Source: Adineta ricciae
Taxonomy: Eukaryota > Rotifera > Eurotatoria > Adinetida > Adinetidae
Length of the DNA stretch: 64,000 bases
Direction of reading: 5' to 3'
Assembly: GCA_905250025.1 (NCBI GenBank)
Contig: CAJNOJ010000023.1
Location: 248,001-312,000, forward strand
Shown: piece after piece, positions 48,058 to 59,514 of the stretch
Layout of the letters: the number at the start of each line of letters is the position of its first letter
How positions within the stretch are numbered: the stretch's first letter is position 1
Notes under the pieces: generated by a model
Seen by the model: the letters and a program-made list of their open reading frames with translations, nothing else
Databases searched by the model: none
Told to the model about the DNA's origin: nothing
Program-made: the position numbers and the translations under genes

Positions 48058-50823
48058 TTAGTAACGATATTCATCTCTAGCACTGTAGTGATGAATTAAA
48101 TTGTCAAGCATAGTACCTACAGCACAAAAAAGGCTTTTGACTCTCTGTTGAAAAGAAACGAATGAATGCTTACCATCTAATAATCGTGAACGAGTGTCAT
48201 CATAATCTACAGTTGAATCAGTTTGATTTATATATCTTTGTATTAAATTATCTAAACATATTGTATCCATTAGATTATTTCCTGCGTAGTTTTCTATTGT
48301 CTTATATTGACCTTCATCTCGGAGACGTTTTGGTGTTTCGCGTCTGGTTTCTTGTGGTATTATCGGTTGATAATAAATATCATCATTCAATACGGGAACA
48401 TCGTTTGCCTACGCACATAAACCATCGGTATATAAAACATACATCGTCTATAATAATGAACCTACTCTATCAGCAATGATATTTCGACTTAAATCTCGTA
48501 ATAAATCGTCTAATTCGTAATCGATTAGTTCTTGATTAAGAGTTGTTATCAGATGATTTTGAGCATCAGGCATCATTTCATGAAAGCGTAATGGTGTATG
48601 TGTTCGTATTGGAGGAGCTTCTTTGAATTCTATTCTTCGTCCCGATGGAGCATGCGATTCATAATTCGAAGCCGGTGTTGGCAATCGTGGACGGGATTTT
48701 AGACCTAGTTCACGTACCCAATCATCGGAATACAAACTAAACATTCGATTATCATCATATGAAGAAATGAAGAAGAGGAATCGTAAACATACTGTGTTCT
48801 ATTTCTCTCATCATCAATATCTTTATCTGTATCGATGCGAAACGGATCGACAACATGTCTGTGGATTTCAGGACTTCGTCTCTTTGCCTAGAAAAAGAAG
48901 ATGATGAGGATGAGGATGTCATGTTTCTTAGATAATTTTTGAATACACTGGCTGCTTCGAGACCAAGTTCATTGATAGTCTCATGTAAAATATCAGGTAC
49001 GAATTGATCCTCAATGCAATGACCAATGAAATTTTCAACATAATGATTTGTGAATGCTTCGTGTGGCACAAAATCCAGATTTGATGGTTCCTTGAAGTAG
49101 AACACATTAGTTTATTATATCGAATTGTAATTGAATACGTACTTGTCGTAGGCCAGGTGCAATGAATGTATCAAGTCGATCAAAATCGGGATAGCGAGAA
49201 TGTGGAGCATTTATTAATGTTAATCGCTGCGACGGTGATGTGAATACACTATTACCGCCCGTACTCATCGATAACGGCGGAAGATTCATATGAGTCTGCA
49301 TCCCGAATGTCTACATTGGTTGAAACGTGACTCGGTTAGAGAAAAACAATCTTTTGGCATTCATTACCTGGGTTGGTCTATAGAATTCACTGGTATATTT
49401 GATATTCGATAGTGGTGATGGTTTTCGCCCATACGATCTAAGATTATCAGCATAGCGATAGTCAGGTGGATCAAGACCGAATGTATCGACACCCTCAGTA
49501 GGACTTGAGTAAAAAGAGAAATAAAATCTTCGTTTCAATCCAACAAAACTTACAATAAAGTAGAAGGCAGTGCTGGTAATGTGCTTGAACCTTGTCGTAA
49601 ATTATGCCGATTTTGATATGTTACAAGACTGGGCGGCGTTCCTATCCTATAGAAAAAACTATATGATATGAATGTCACAAGGAACGACACGTTTTTCTCT
49701 CTTGACCAGTTCATAAAATTCTTCAGTATACATTTTAATTAGATAATACAATTCAGCAGACATCATGGCCTAATGGTACCTGGAGAAAGGTTGATTTGAG
49801 AGTAGCGATACCGTTTGAAAATGTGTAAATAATTTTCTTTCGTCCTTCTTCGCATGAATGGGTGAAAAGATTACGCTATTTTGATGATCAACTAATGGTG
49901 TTTATTTAGTATACAAATATAGTCTGATCATAATTGAGGTAGTCTTTGGAGCGACAGCTACTTTATGATACGGAAAAGAGCCTATCGACCGAAATTTTTC
50001 AGCTGGTCTACTGCACACCAGTATATTTCAATGACCTTGCTATTTTTTCTTTAATGAAATGCAAAGAAAGGAATCTGAATGCATTCAGCAAATAAAATCT
50101 TGTTTTTCATTTTCATCTTAACATTTTTTTTTAAATGAAAAATATTTATTTTAGATGACGAACTATGACGAAAGAGAATCAAATAAACTAACAATTTTGT
50201 GTTTTTTTTAATGAATAAACTTTCCTATGAAAGAACATCTCAAAGATAGTTGTGGTTTCTAATATTGTAAGGGAATACGTACGGTCGTAATCTTGGTGAC
50301 AGCCGACCAGCATTAGAAAATCGTGGCGATTTGATAGGTTCAAGATTGATCGGTTCTTTCCAGTCAACAACATAATCATTTAAGTAATCGAGATATGGCT
50401 TTTCTGTAGCGTCTTTTGCTGTTGTCGTGGTTGTTGTTGTTATTGTCGTTGTTTTCTCTGTTGTATGTTGCACTGGTGGTGCTGCTGGTGCCGGTGGTTG
50501 ATGTTGTTGTTGTTGTTGAGGGTGTCCATTTCTACAGTGTTCGATATTTTCATATACTAAACAGTGAAAGAAGATGAAGTGTACCCTGTTTTAACATCAG
50601 TAGGATGATGTATGACTGGTGTCGATGGAATAGATACAGGGGCTGGTCCAGGAGTCGGTGCCGCCGGTCGAGATACCGGTGGGCGGGTTTGTGCAGGGCG
50701 AGCTGGTGCTTGTCGAGGAGTCGATTGTTGTGAAGCAGGCTTTCGTGTTTGCGTCTGTGTTGGTGGTTTTTGAACGGTTGATTGTTTAACCGGTCGCGTT
50801 TGATTGGATTGTCTGGTTGCCAT
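48058..50823 (-). CDS. Unrecognised protein with proline-rich N-terminus and helical repeats
   Basis: About ten exons join in phase from ATG 50823 (exon 1 50585-50823; exon 2 50283-50531) to TAA 48058-48060. The N-terminal 110 residues are Pro/Gln/Thr-rich (RPAQTRPPVSRPAAPTPGPA). A Thr run and DYLNDYVVDWKEPINLEP follow. The C-terminal half has several helical segments of similar flavour: FTNHYVENFIGHCIEDQFVP, then LITTLNQELIDYELDDLLRD, then LMDTICLDNLIQRYINQT. They could be diverged repeats of one helical hairpin. A ~600-bp intron (about 49.68-50.28 kb) interrupts the gene. I recognise no family; a cytoskeletal or ciliary scaffold would fit but is a guess. Confidence 0.7.
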
Positions 50824-51799
50824 TGAACTTTATAACGATTACGTTTCGAAATTCAATTAGATTCTATTATATATACACGTCAACGCAAACATGACAATTA
50901 TTTTCGATACCATAGAAACCAATTTGCTCCCTCTTTCGATCTGCAATCGAATTTTTCTGTTTCTGATCTACTTTTCAAGCAATACTTTACTTCTAACGAT
51001 TGTAGTTAAGTTAAATTTTATTGGATCAAGTCTGTAACCAATGCTTTTCGTTTGAATGTGAATGAATGAATGAATCACGATAAGAATAGGCTTTCACACT
51101 TAAAGCAGTTTTATGTTCTGTTATCATTTGCTTGGCACATATTAATTATATTCAATACTGTCGATTTCAGGTAAACATTCTCTGTTTTTGTCGTACAAAA
51201 ATTAAAGCATTAAAATATTTTTCTGTTTTTTTGATTTTTCAGATAAATTGGTAAGTAGAGTAGAAGAAGACGAAGAAAAATGTGGAAAAGAAAATTTTTT
51301 ATTTTCTCCTAAAGTAAATAACGCAACACATCTATATGTACCTTGACTTCCTTTTGTTCTTTCAAGTAATTTTGTTTGTGTAACTAGTCGTCAGATATAC
51401 GTTTTGATTTTCTTCCTTTCGCTTTTCACATCATCTAACGTGTATGTCTTCATGTTATATGATTTCAATTTCAGCCTTCGTTCTTTTTCTCTTGTGTGCT
51501 TCAAATACACTTTCTACCTGAGAGTGAAAGAGAAAAACGAGGCGGTAGTTGTAGTAGAGAAAAAACCTCATTTGTAATGTCGCCGTTCGTCGAATACTTG
51601 TCACCTGTTGACAGTGATGTCGTTTTCTCTTCTGTATGTCTTTCTCTCTCCCTCTCTCTCTCTCTTCTCTCTATATTCTATGAGTAATAACAAGTGTTTC
51701 ATTGCATTTCTTTTTTCATTTCGTTTTTACACAAGTGAGCAAAGCAGAAGAGAAGGAAAAAGAAAAAAAGTTGATTAGAATATAAAAAAACAAAATATT
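50824..51799. promoter_or_regulatory. Divergent intergenic region
   Basis: About 1 kb between two start codons facing away from each other. It contains a CT-rich simple repeat at about 51640-51675 and AT-rich sequence. Promoters of both the unrecognised minus-strand gene and Phactr should lie here. Confidence 0.5.
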
Positions 51800-54700
51800 A
51801 TGAATGATATTTATTGGCACGATAAACGAAGCATGTCCTCAAAACAACTTTCATCACCTCCGCCAACTCAACCTAGACGATCCTATGATAATACCTTACG
51901 AGCAAATCAACATCAACAAATGAATACTCGGCACAATAATCAATCAACAACTGATCGAACAGTCACATCATCCTATCGGCAATATCCGACAGTACCTAGT
52001 CGTGCACATTACAATCACACAGATACGGCATTTACTTCGAGTCTCTACGGAGTGAACCGACAATCATCGCCGACTATTATAACGACTGCTTCTCTATTAC
52101 CTTCAGCTGCAACTAGACCGTTAGACTCGGGCATTCGATCCTATCGTCCTCTACCACGAAACTTATCTCGTAGTGTCAGTGATGATTACTCACTGACAAG
52201 ATATCAAGAATTAAATCATTATACTGGTGATACCTTTGGTCGTAATGAGCACAATTCCGATGATGATGATCAGTGTTCAGAAATCTTCAATTACACCTTT
52301 CACGACGTAGGTTTAAGTTATATCTTGATAGAAAGAAAGTAGAAAATGTCCTTTTCCCGTTCGAGTACTTGCATCCATTCACTCGAACGAATCATTGTTA
52401 CAAACAACAAGTCAGATAGATTTGCTTTCGTTCTTCGTTTACATCATTGAGTTATATATTAATCAACTTAAGATTGTGAACTTTTTGTATGAAACAAATT
52501 ATTCGTTTTCTTTCTTTCGCTTTCTCCTTCTCGACATAATTTTATTCAAATCTTTCAATACACATATTTTAATACCGATTACTTCCACAAAAAAACATTT
52601 TGGAGTAGATCAAAAGTAATGACGAACAGATTTTTTATATCCGCAATACCATAGAGATAGATCGATAAAGAGGAAATCTCATTCATTTATGACCAGAGTC
52701 AATTCTCCTATTTGAATTTCTTCTCCAATACTTAACAAATCTTTCTCTTCTTCATCGTTTTTTTCTGCTCCATGTCGAGATCGATCATTATTCGTTTGCC
52801 GAGTATATAACAAAATAAAGTAATGCATATATTGACATTATAGCATCATCTCTGTTGTTTTCGGCATTGCCTTTATTCTTCTTTTTCCTTTTCCCCAATG
52901 ATTGTTTTAGGATTTAGCTAGAAAAAGAAGTTTTTTTTTCTTCATCCCATATTCCGTACTCGATCTCTACGTCGAAACGATGAGCTCTAGACTATTTATT
53001 ATAGCGGCGTTAGATCGTTATTATTATTGTTTTCTCTCTGTTGCTGCTGTGTTCTCATTTTCGGACAGGGACGAGTAAATACGATCATGAACATCGATTG
53101 TCAATGACACAGACAGAAAGGACCAAAACGGTATATGATATGCGACGAGTCAGTTGATGAGTTACCAATTGATAAAGGAAGGTCAAAATGTTATTTTATT
53201 TTTGTATTGATATGCGGAGATACAAATAGAAGAGCGAGCAATATACGAATAGGTTTAACGACCTTCGTCTATGATTACGCATACTCACGTCCGTTCGTTT
53301 TTCTTCGCTCGGTCAGACATGAAATGAAGAAGAACAAACGGAAAGAAAACTTATACTGTAGATCGAAACAAAGAGAGTGAAGAGAAGGAGAAACAAAACG
53401 AAAAATTATCATTTACATTGAGACAAAATGAGAGCACAATCGAAGAGAACCGAGAAGAAGACGAAGACGTAGAACCAGTGATTGCACTCTTTTGTATTCA
53501 TTTTTGCGCTGAAGAAGATAAAGGAATGGGTTTAACGAATTCCCGACGATGGTGGTTAGCAGAAGAGATGTCTGTAGTACATCCATCATCTTCCAAATCG
53601 ATTGTTAATGATAAAAAGAAGAACTTAAAAGATACGACAAACGAGAAAAGGGAGGAGGAAGAGGAGGAAGAAGAAGACAACGGCGAGAAAAGTAATGAGG
53701 TATGTTTTTAATTGATTTATGAATATACAACAATAGTTAAGAGAGAACTATTGACATTTGTGAATCGTTTTTTACACATCATATATGCATGCATATGATT
53801 GAATCTACAAGTACCTTCTCAACCTTGAAAGACATGGTTCACTTCAATTGTTCATTTATTCCTTTACTCCTCATTTCCTTTCTCTATTTCTTACAAGTAC
53901 TTATTCTTTCGCATTAACTGATAAGAATGTAAAAGAAAAAAGAAAGAAAAAAAAGAAAAGAAAGCATCTGAACTGATCACGACTATATAAATATATGTAT
54001 ACTTAAATTTCCTTTCCTTTACCTTTCTTTTCTTCTTATTTATTTCAAAGGATGTCGACTCGCCAGTGGCCTCACCTATGGCATCATATCGTAACACAGG
54101 AGCTTTAAATTCTTCCAATATAAATAACAATAATAACAGTACACGTCTTCATTCATCAGCACTAAATCGTGAGCCATATGATTATTCCACAACAAGATAT
54201 AGTCAAACACAGAACTATAAAACGTTGACTATGCCAAAGACTCATTATCAAAATATAACTACAGCAGCGGCGACGCCGACGAGAGATCTTTTTTCAAAAG
54301 AAAACGGAACAAGTTATCTAACGGCTTCATCTTTTGATGCAGAAACGAACTCGAGCGTCAATGAAGCATCCAAGCGCTTAAATAATCCCAATGGAAAATT
54401 TTCTATACAAAAAATCATTCGACATGGTTTTTCATCGTGGCGTACACGTAAGAAACCTTCGTCATCATCATCGTCACCACCATTACACCCTCAACCGCCA
54501 CATCCGGCACCACCTCCACCAAAATCGGCCTCATCGTCAACATCGAATGGAATCTATGCAAATACATCAAGTTCACCGTCATCACCACCTTACTTACCGA
54601 CAGGACGGTTTACACCATATAACGATGAACTTGCCAAGAACCCACCAACTACGGCTGCACGGTCAATATCAGTGGACTCTATAACTAATCGATCATCACC

Positions 54701-56652
54701 ACCACAGAAACTAGCCACTACGACTGAATCAACGAACCATCCAACTCCGAGAGTGAACAGTGCCAATAGCGTCACAGTTGAATTTGAGCGACCGGCAACA
54801 GTGGCTCGAGTTCTTGTTCCAACGCCATGGGCTACATCAGCAACAGCTACAGCGACCACGAATACATCAACGACAACAACTGCTGTAAATGATCTCATGT
54901 ATCGCGCGACACCAGTGCCCATTGCTCGAGCACTACCTGTACAGTTTGCTGAACTTAATCGACCGCCGACATCCCGGTCTTCCCCACCTGCATCATCCTC
55001 ATTGTCATCATCTTCGTCAACAGCGGCAGCAGCATTAGCAACAACTACAACGTCGGCAACAACAACAGCACCACCTACAGCGTCACCACTTCTTTCCAGT
55101 GCACCACCAACGACAGTACGAACTACTGAAACCAATAGTAGTACAACTCCTTCGACCAGTACCATTTCTCACGCACCAAAAATCCCACCTCCTGGTAAAT
55201 GTTTGTTTCTTGATTTTGTCTTTGAAATTTTCTTCTTTCCCTAGTGGCGCCAAAACCTGATGTGAATCGTTTAACACCTATGCGTTCGAATTATTTGAAT
55301 AACAATAATAATTCTTCATCCAATCCAGTTGCCACACCACCACACCCGACACCCCCTCCACCGCCGCCGTCGGCTGCTCACTCATCAACGGCTACTATTA
55401 CATTAAGCACACCATCATATCCACTTGTATCTAGTCCATCTACTAATAATGAACAGCGCCGTCCTGTTTTGCCTGAAAAATTAGCAGCCAATCAATTTAA
55501 ACCTATCAGCGACACGAATAACGCCGCACATTCCAATGCTACGCCTACTCCGACAGTGCGTTCTGCTGCTAGCAGTACCATATCAGCATTGCAGGAAAAA
55601 CTTCAGATGCGTTCATCACCTGTAGCGACGACAAATTCAGCACCATTGTCAGTGACGATAACTACTACAAACGCCAGTACTATTGCAACACCTACAGTGA
55701 ACACTGCATCGCCTTTCGCCAACTCCTCATCCACACCGGCGGCAACCGTGATACAAACAAGTAAACAAATCATCATTCAAGATATAGATACCACCAAATA
55801 TGAAGAAATTCCCGCTAAAGAACCTGATCTAACTCGACAACCTGAAAAGAGTGCATTGAAAAAGCCGAATGGTCTGAAACGTCGTGTCATACCAGTTCTT
55901 CGAGAGAATCAACGTCCGTCACCACGGCCTAGTCCAAAAACTAAACCAGTTGTCTTTCTCACCTCTCCTCCATCATCTTCCACAGCCAACAATGACGAAC
56001 ATAATTCAGAAAACGAACGAAATGAAAATCCCGATTCTGCACCCGAGGATGACGATGACGACGATGGAAATAACGAAACAACGAAACGTTTCGCTAATGT
56101 GAAGCGTAATGATTCATTGGCACGTTTCCTCAAAGATCGCCCGTTACCTAATGAATTATTTGATAAACACATTCTTGTAAAACCAGTAGATGAGCGGAAG
56201 AACGAGCGCGATAATATCGAAACGAAATTAGAGCGAAAACTATCGTTACGACCGACCTCAGAAGAATTAGAGGCAAGAAATATTCTCCGTGCAAAAACCC
56301 AAGCTGAATTAATAGCAGAAAAAGAAGAAAAGAAACGTTATCTTATACGAAAACTCAGTTTCCGACCAAGTATTCAAGGTAAAAGAAACAGATGCCTTCT
56401 ACCTACTATTCGAAGATATTTCTGACACAAATCCTATCTATTTTAGAACTTCGTGAACGTAAAATAATCCGTTTTTGTGATTATATTGAAGTATCCGAAT
56501 GTGATGACGTTGATCGACGTGCTGATAAACCATGGACACGCTTAACACCGCGTGATAAACAAATGATACGAAAAGAACTCAATGATTACAAGAGTTTGGA
56601 AATGGAAATTCATCCCGAAAGTGCAAAATACACTCGATTTCATCCTCCTTAG
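51800..56652 (+). CDS. PHACTR: Phosphatase and actin regulator (Phactr)
   Basis: Phactr proteins bind G-actin through RPEL motifs and protein phosphatase 1 through the C-terminus. Exons 51800-52306, 54051-55194, 55245-56378 and 56447-56652 are in phase. Exons 2-3 are long, disordered Ser/Thr/Pro/Asn-rich sequence with a basic patch ([11 protein letters not shown]). Three RPEL motifs cluster near the C-terminus: [35 protein letters not shown] and [18 protein letters not shown]. The end reads [20 protein letters not shown] and [12 protein letters not shown], the PP1-binding module. The separate N-terminal RPEL of vertebrate Phactrs was not found. Intron 1 (52307-54050) is 1.7 kb and holds a possible alternative first exon. 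Confidence 0.92.
53418..53698 (+). CDS. Possible alternative first exon of Phactr
   Basis: Inside Phactr intron 1, an ATG at 53418 opens a frame that ends at a perfect GTATG donor after codon ...KSNE (53698). That phase-0 end is exactly the phase needed by the exon at 54051. The segment is acidic ([18 protein letters not shown]) with a short hydrophobic stretch ([16 protein letters not shown]). Alternative first exons are common in vertebrate Phactr genes. It could equally be a chance ORF in purine-rich DNA. Confidence 0.35.
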
Positions 56653-57188
56653 TATTTTCCCCAACCTCTATCTGCTGCCTACTTGAATTTCAGTAACAGA
56701 ACAGATAATTTTCTTCTTCCTTCCGGCTGTGATTTCTATCTCTCATGTGTTCTCTTTTGTCGATCGGCCTACAAATACTTCTATGTATGCATACATATAT
56801 ATTTTTGTTCGAATCTGTTTTTCTCTTTTATTAATTTTCAATTGAGCAGTGTGTATTGATCAAAGATTACAAAATGTATACTTTTTTTTATCGTACACTC
56901 ACACCGGTTCTTCGTTCTTCATATTTTATATTTCTCCTTGTTGTCATGATTGATGAGGAACGCTCGATTTTTCTTTTGTATTTTATACACACTCAAAACA
57001 AAACCACAAATTAACTTGCATATGCATCGCTTATCTATTTTTTTCCTTCATTCTTTCTTGTACACAGACGCTCTTCTTTTTTTGTCTATATCTAATGATC
57101 AAATGATGAAGTCGAGAAGATAAAATGAGACTTCAAATGAAACCTATATTTTTCTAATTCCTACGAATATTTTTCCAGATTTCGACTC
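56653..57188. other. Intergenic interval Phactr to glomulin
   Basis: About 0.54 kb, pyrimidine-rich, no gene. A pyrimidine tract ending in CAG (57176-57178) lies 10 nt before the glomulin ATG, resembling a 3' splice acceptor. Confidence 0.55.
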
Positions 57189-58927
57189 ATGACGGAGTCA
57201 AGTTCGACAGAACAATTCTATCCGAACACGTTGATCGTAAAGGAAATTTCAAGTTTTATCGATAATGAACAATACGACCAAGCTTACAACTATCTCATCG
57301 CTTTAACCGATCAACAAATCTATGATGGCACATGGGATTTATGCACCTATTTATTCTATTTAGGAGAGAAATCAACGGATAAACTGTGTAATGAGAATGA
57401 AATCTACGCGCAAGACGCATTGAAATATGTTGCTGAACATGGAAATCCAAGAGAAATGTTGATTATTATGTTAGAGCAATCGGATAAATTTATAACTGAT
57501 GACGCCTTTTTATTTCATATGAAGTTGTTTTTATTAATTCTTAAACGTTTACCCATTAAGCCTAGTTTAATCAATTCTCTACAGGATATTCTTACGCTAC
57601 TGCAGTGCCATCTGCATACACTTGAAATACCAGCGATAAGTCATGATTTTGCAGGTAAAATGCGCATTACTCGGATCAAATTGTTTATGAATTCGCTTGT
57701 TTCAAAGGGAAAGATCTGTTGGTGTTCAATCACGATCATCGAATCAATCGTCTTCTGAAACTAACGCAAGCGTGTGTCGAGTTTTTCTGTGAACTTCGTG
57801 ATTATTTTTCCACCACGACAGTTATCGACATTCGATCAATGTTAACGAAATCTCTGATAACACTTCTACAAGATCCACTGATCGCCTTAAGTTATGAACC
57901 AATAAACTCTCAAGAAAGTTCGTCGTATACATCTATTCGTCCACTGTTAGATTGTTTGTTTACGCTGACACCAAATCCAATTCGAATAATCGATAAAGAC
58001 GAACAACAATCGACGTTAGTCTATTTATTATTAACAAAAGATGATAATTTTAATCGATTGCCTTGTGTTTATTCACCGAGTTACTATTTATTCCTAAGTA
58101 TTCCATTTATTCTACAATTGAGTCAAGATCACGAGCGTGTCATGCTGACAGAGAAAGCTTGTACACTTACTTCAAGTGTTTGCTCACGTTTAGTACCCGG
58201 AAAAGAATTCGATCAATCGATACTAGACAACAATCAACTTCATGAACTTATTGATGCATTGAAAATCTTACTAGTTCGGTCACCTGCTCGACAGTATGCA
58301 TCGTTAACAATCGGAGCCTACCGTTCGTTATTTCAAGCATTTACTCCACTTGGTCGGTATGACTTTCTCCGACAACAGCTAGCAAAAACATCATACCGAG
58401 AAGATTCTTATCGAACATTTCTCTGTACATTATTCAAAGATGAATTTTTGTCCGATTATCGGTCTGGGTCAAGTGAGATCTATAAAGGCGCATTGCTCTT
58501 TCAACTATTAGACTATTTATGTCGTTTACCGAATGGCGTTGAATCAGACCTACTGGAAATTTATGACTGTCTTTGTTCGTCATTGAATCTCATTCGTTTT
58601 ATTGGTTTAGTCGATAAACAAAGCGTGAATCGAACTTTATTTTGGAGTGAACGGTTAACAGCTCTCAATGAAACATTCATGAAACCTTTGAGAAAATCAA
58701 TTCAGTTAGCACGCGCACATTATAAATTGGAGATACGCAACAAAAACGATGACAACAATCAGCAAGTACAGCAACCGGTGAATACTGAAATTTTAGTCGA
58801 TAATATGCCATTAGCAATGCCAAATAAACAAGAACAACTGGAAACATTACATACAGCAGTGACCAAATTTGATGTTCTGGATTGTATACTGAGTAGTTTA
58901 AGTGACACGTTCGCCGGTGAACTTTAA
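57189..58927 (+). CDS. GLMN: Glomulin
   Basis: Glomulin is a HEAT-like helical protein that binds RBX1 and blocks E2 access, inhibiting cullin-RING ligases; it is needed for vascular smooth muscle in vertebrates. Two exons (57189-57654 and 57708-58927, intron 53 nt) give 561 residues, close to the ~594 of human. The N-terminal half is helical. Matching stretches include DHRINRLLKLTQACVEFF, LPCVYSPSYYLFL, LLFQLLDYLCRLPNGVESDL, CSSLNLIRFIG and FMKPLRKSIQLARAHYKLEI, ending FDVLDCILSSLSD. These follow human glomulin (LPEGAETDLL, MASLNLLRYL, NNFLKPLHIGLNMSKAHYEAEI) in order. The RBX1-binding C-terminal region is present. Confidence 0.88.
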
Positions 58928-59514
58928 TTTCTTTTTGCCGACAAGAGAGTAGTGTTTCGTTTTGAACATGGCTATAGGATTATTTTCAATAAAAGATAAT
59001 CATGATAAAGTGAATTCCATTTCATTACATTCTATCGAGGCTTGTGCGTATGCGTATACTTATATGTTATACGTGCGAAGCTGCGGTTTCGCTGTGGAAG
59101 TGGTTGTTGCAATGCGCAGCATTGTAAAACACATAGTATTCTCTGCATATGAGTGATTATGACGCGGAAGCGTTGCTCGCATTCTCACACTAATTTTACT
59201 ACAGTTGGCGTTAACTGTCGCCGTAGTATTCGAAAAAACTATCGAGATTATAGAGGTCGCTAATTTATGTTGACTATAGTCTCTCATTCATTTACCAATG
59301 GTTTTACAGTGACCATTAAAAACTTTTTAAACCTTATTTCCACCAAATATTGGCTGTTCGATATTCCAATGTCGTCCTCCTTCATTCCATTTTAATTGTT
59401 TACTTTTTAAAATTTCCCCATGCTTCGATTTGTCTTGGGAGAACATGTCAAACAGAAGTGGAAAAGATCTTCTATCCTCGTTCTTGATTTCCTTTCTATT
59501 TCAGATAGGCAGTC
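58928..59514. other. Intergenic interval glomulin to NAA15
   Basis: About 0.59 kb. AATAAA at 58987-58992 is the likely glomulin polyadenylation signal. A pyrimidine tract ending in CAG (59502-59504) precedes the NAA15 ATG by 10 nt. No gene seen. Confidence 0.55.

Noticed and set aside
54590..55165. Long minus-strand ORF (191 codons) opposite Phactr
   Set aside because: It is the antisense of Ser/Thr/Pro low-complexity coding sequence; composition (Val/Asp runs) is what the complement of that region gives by chance.
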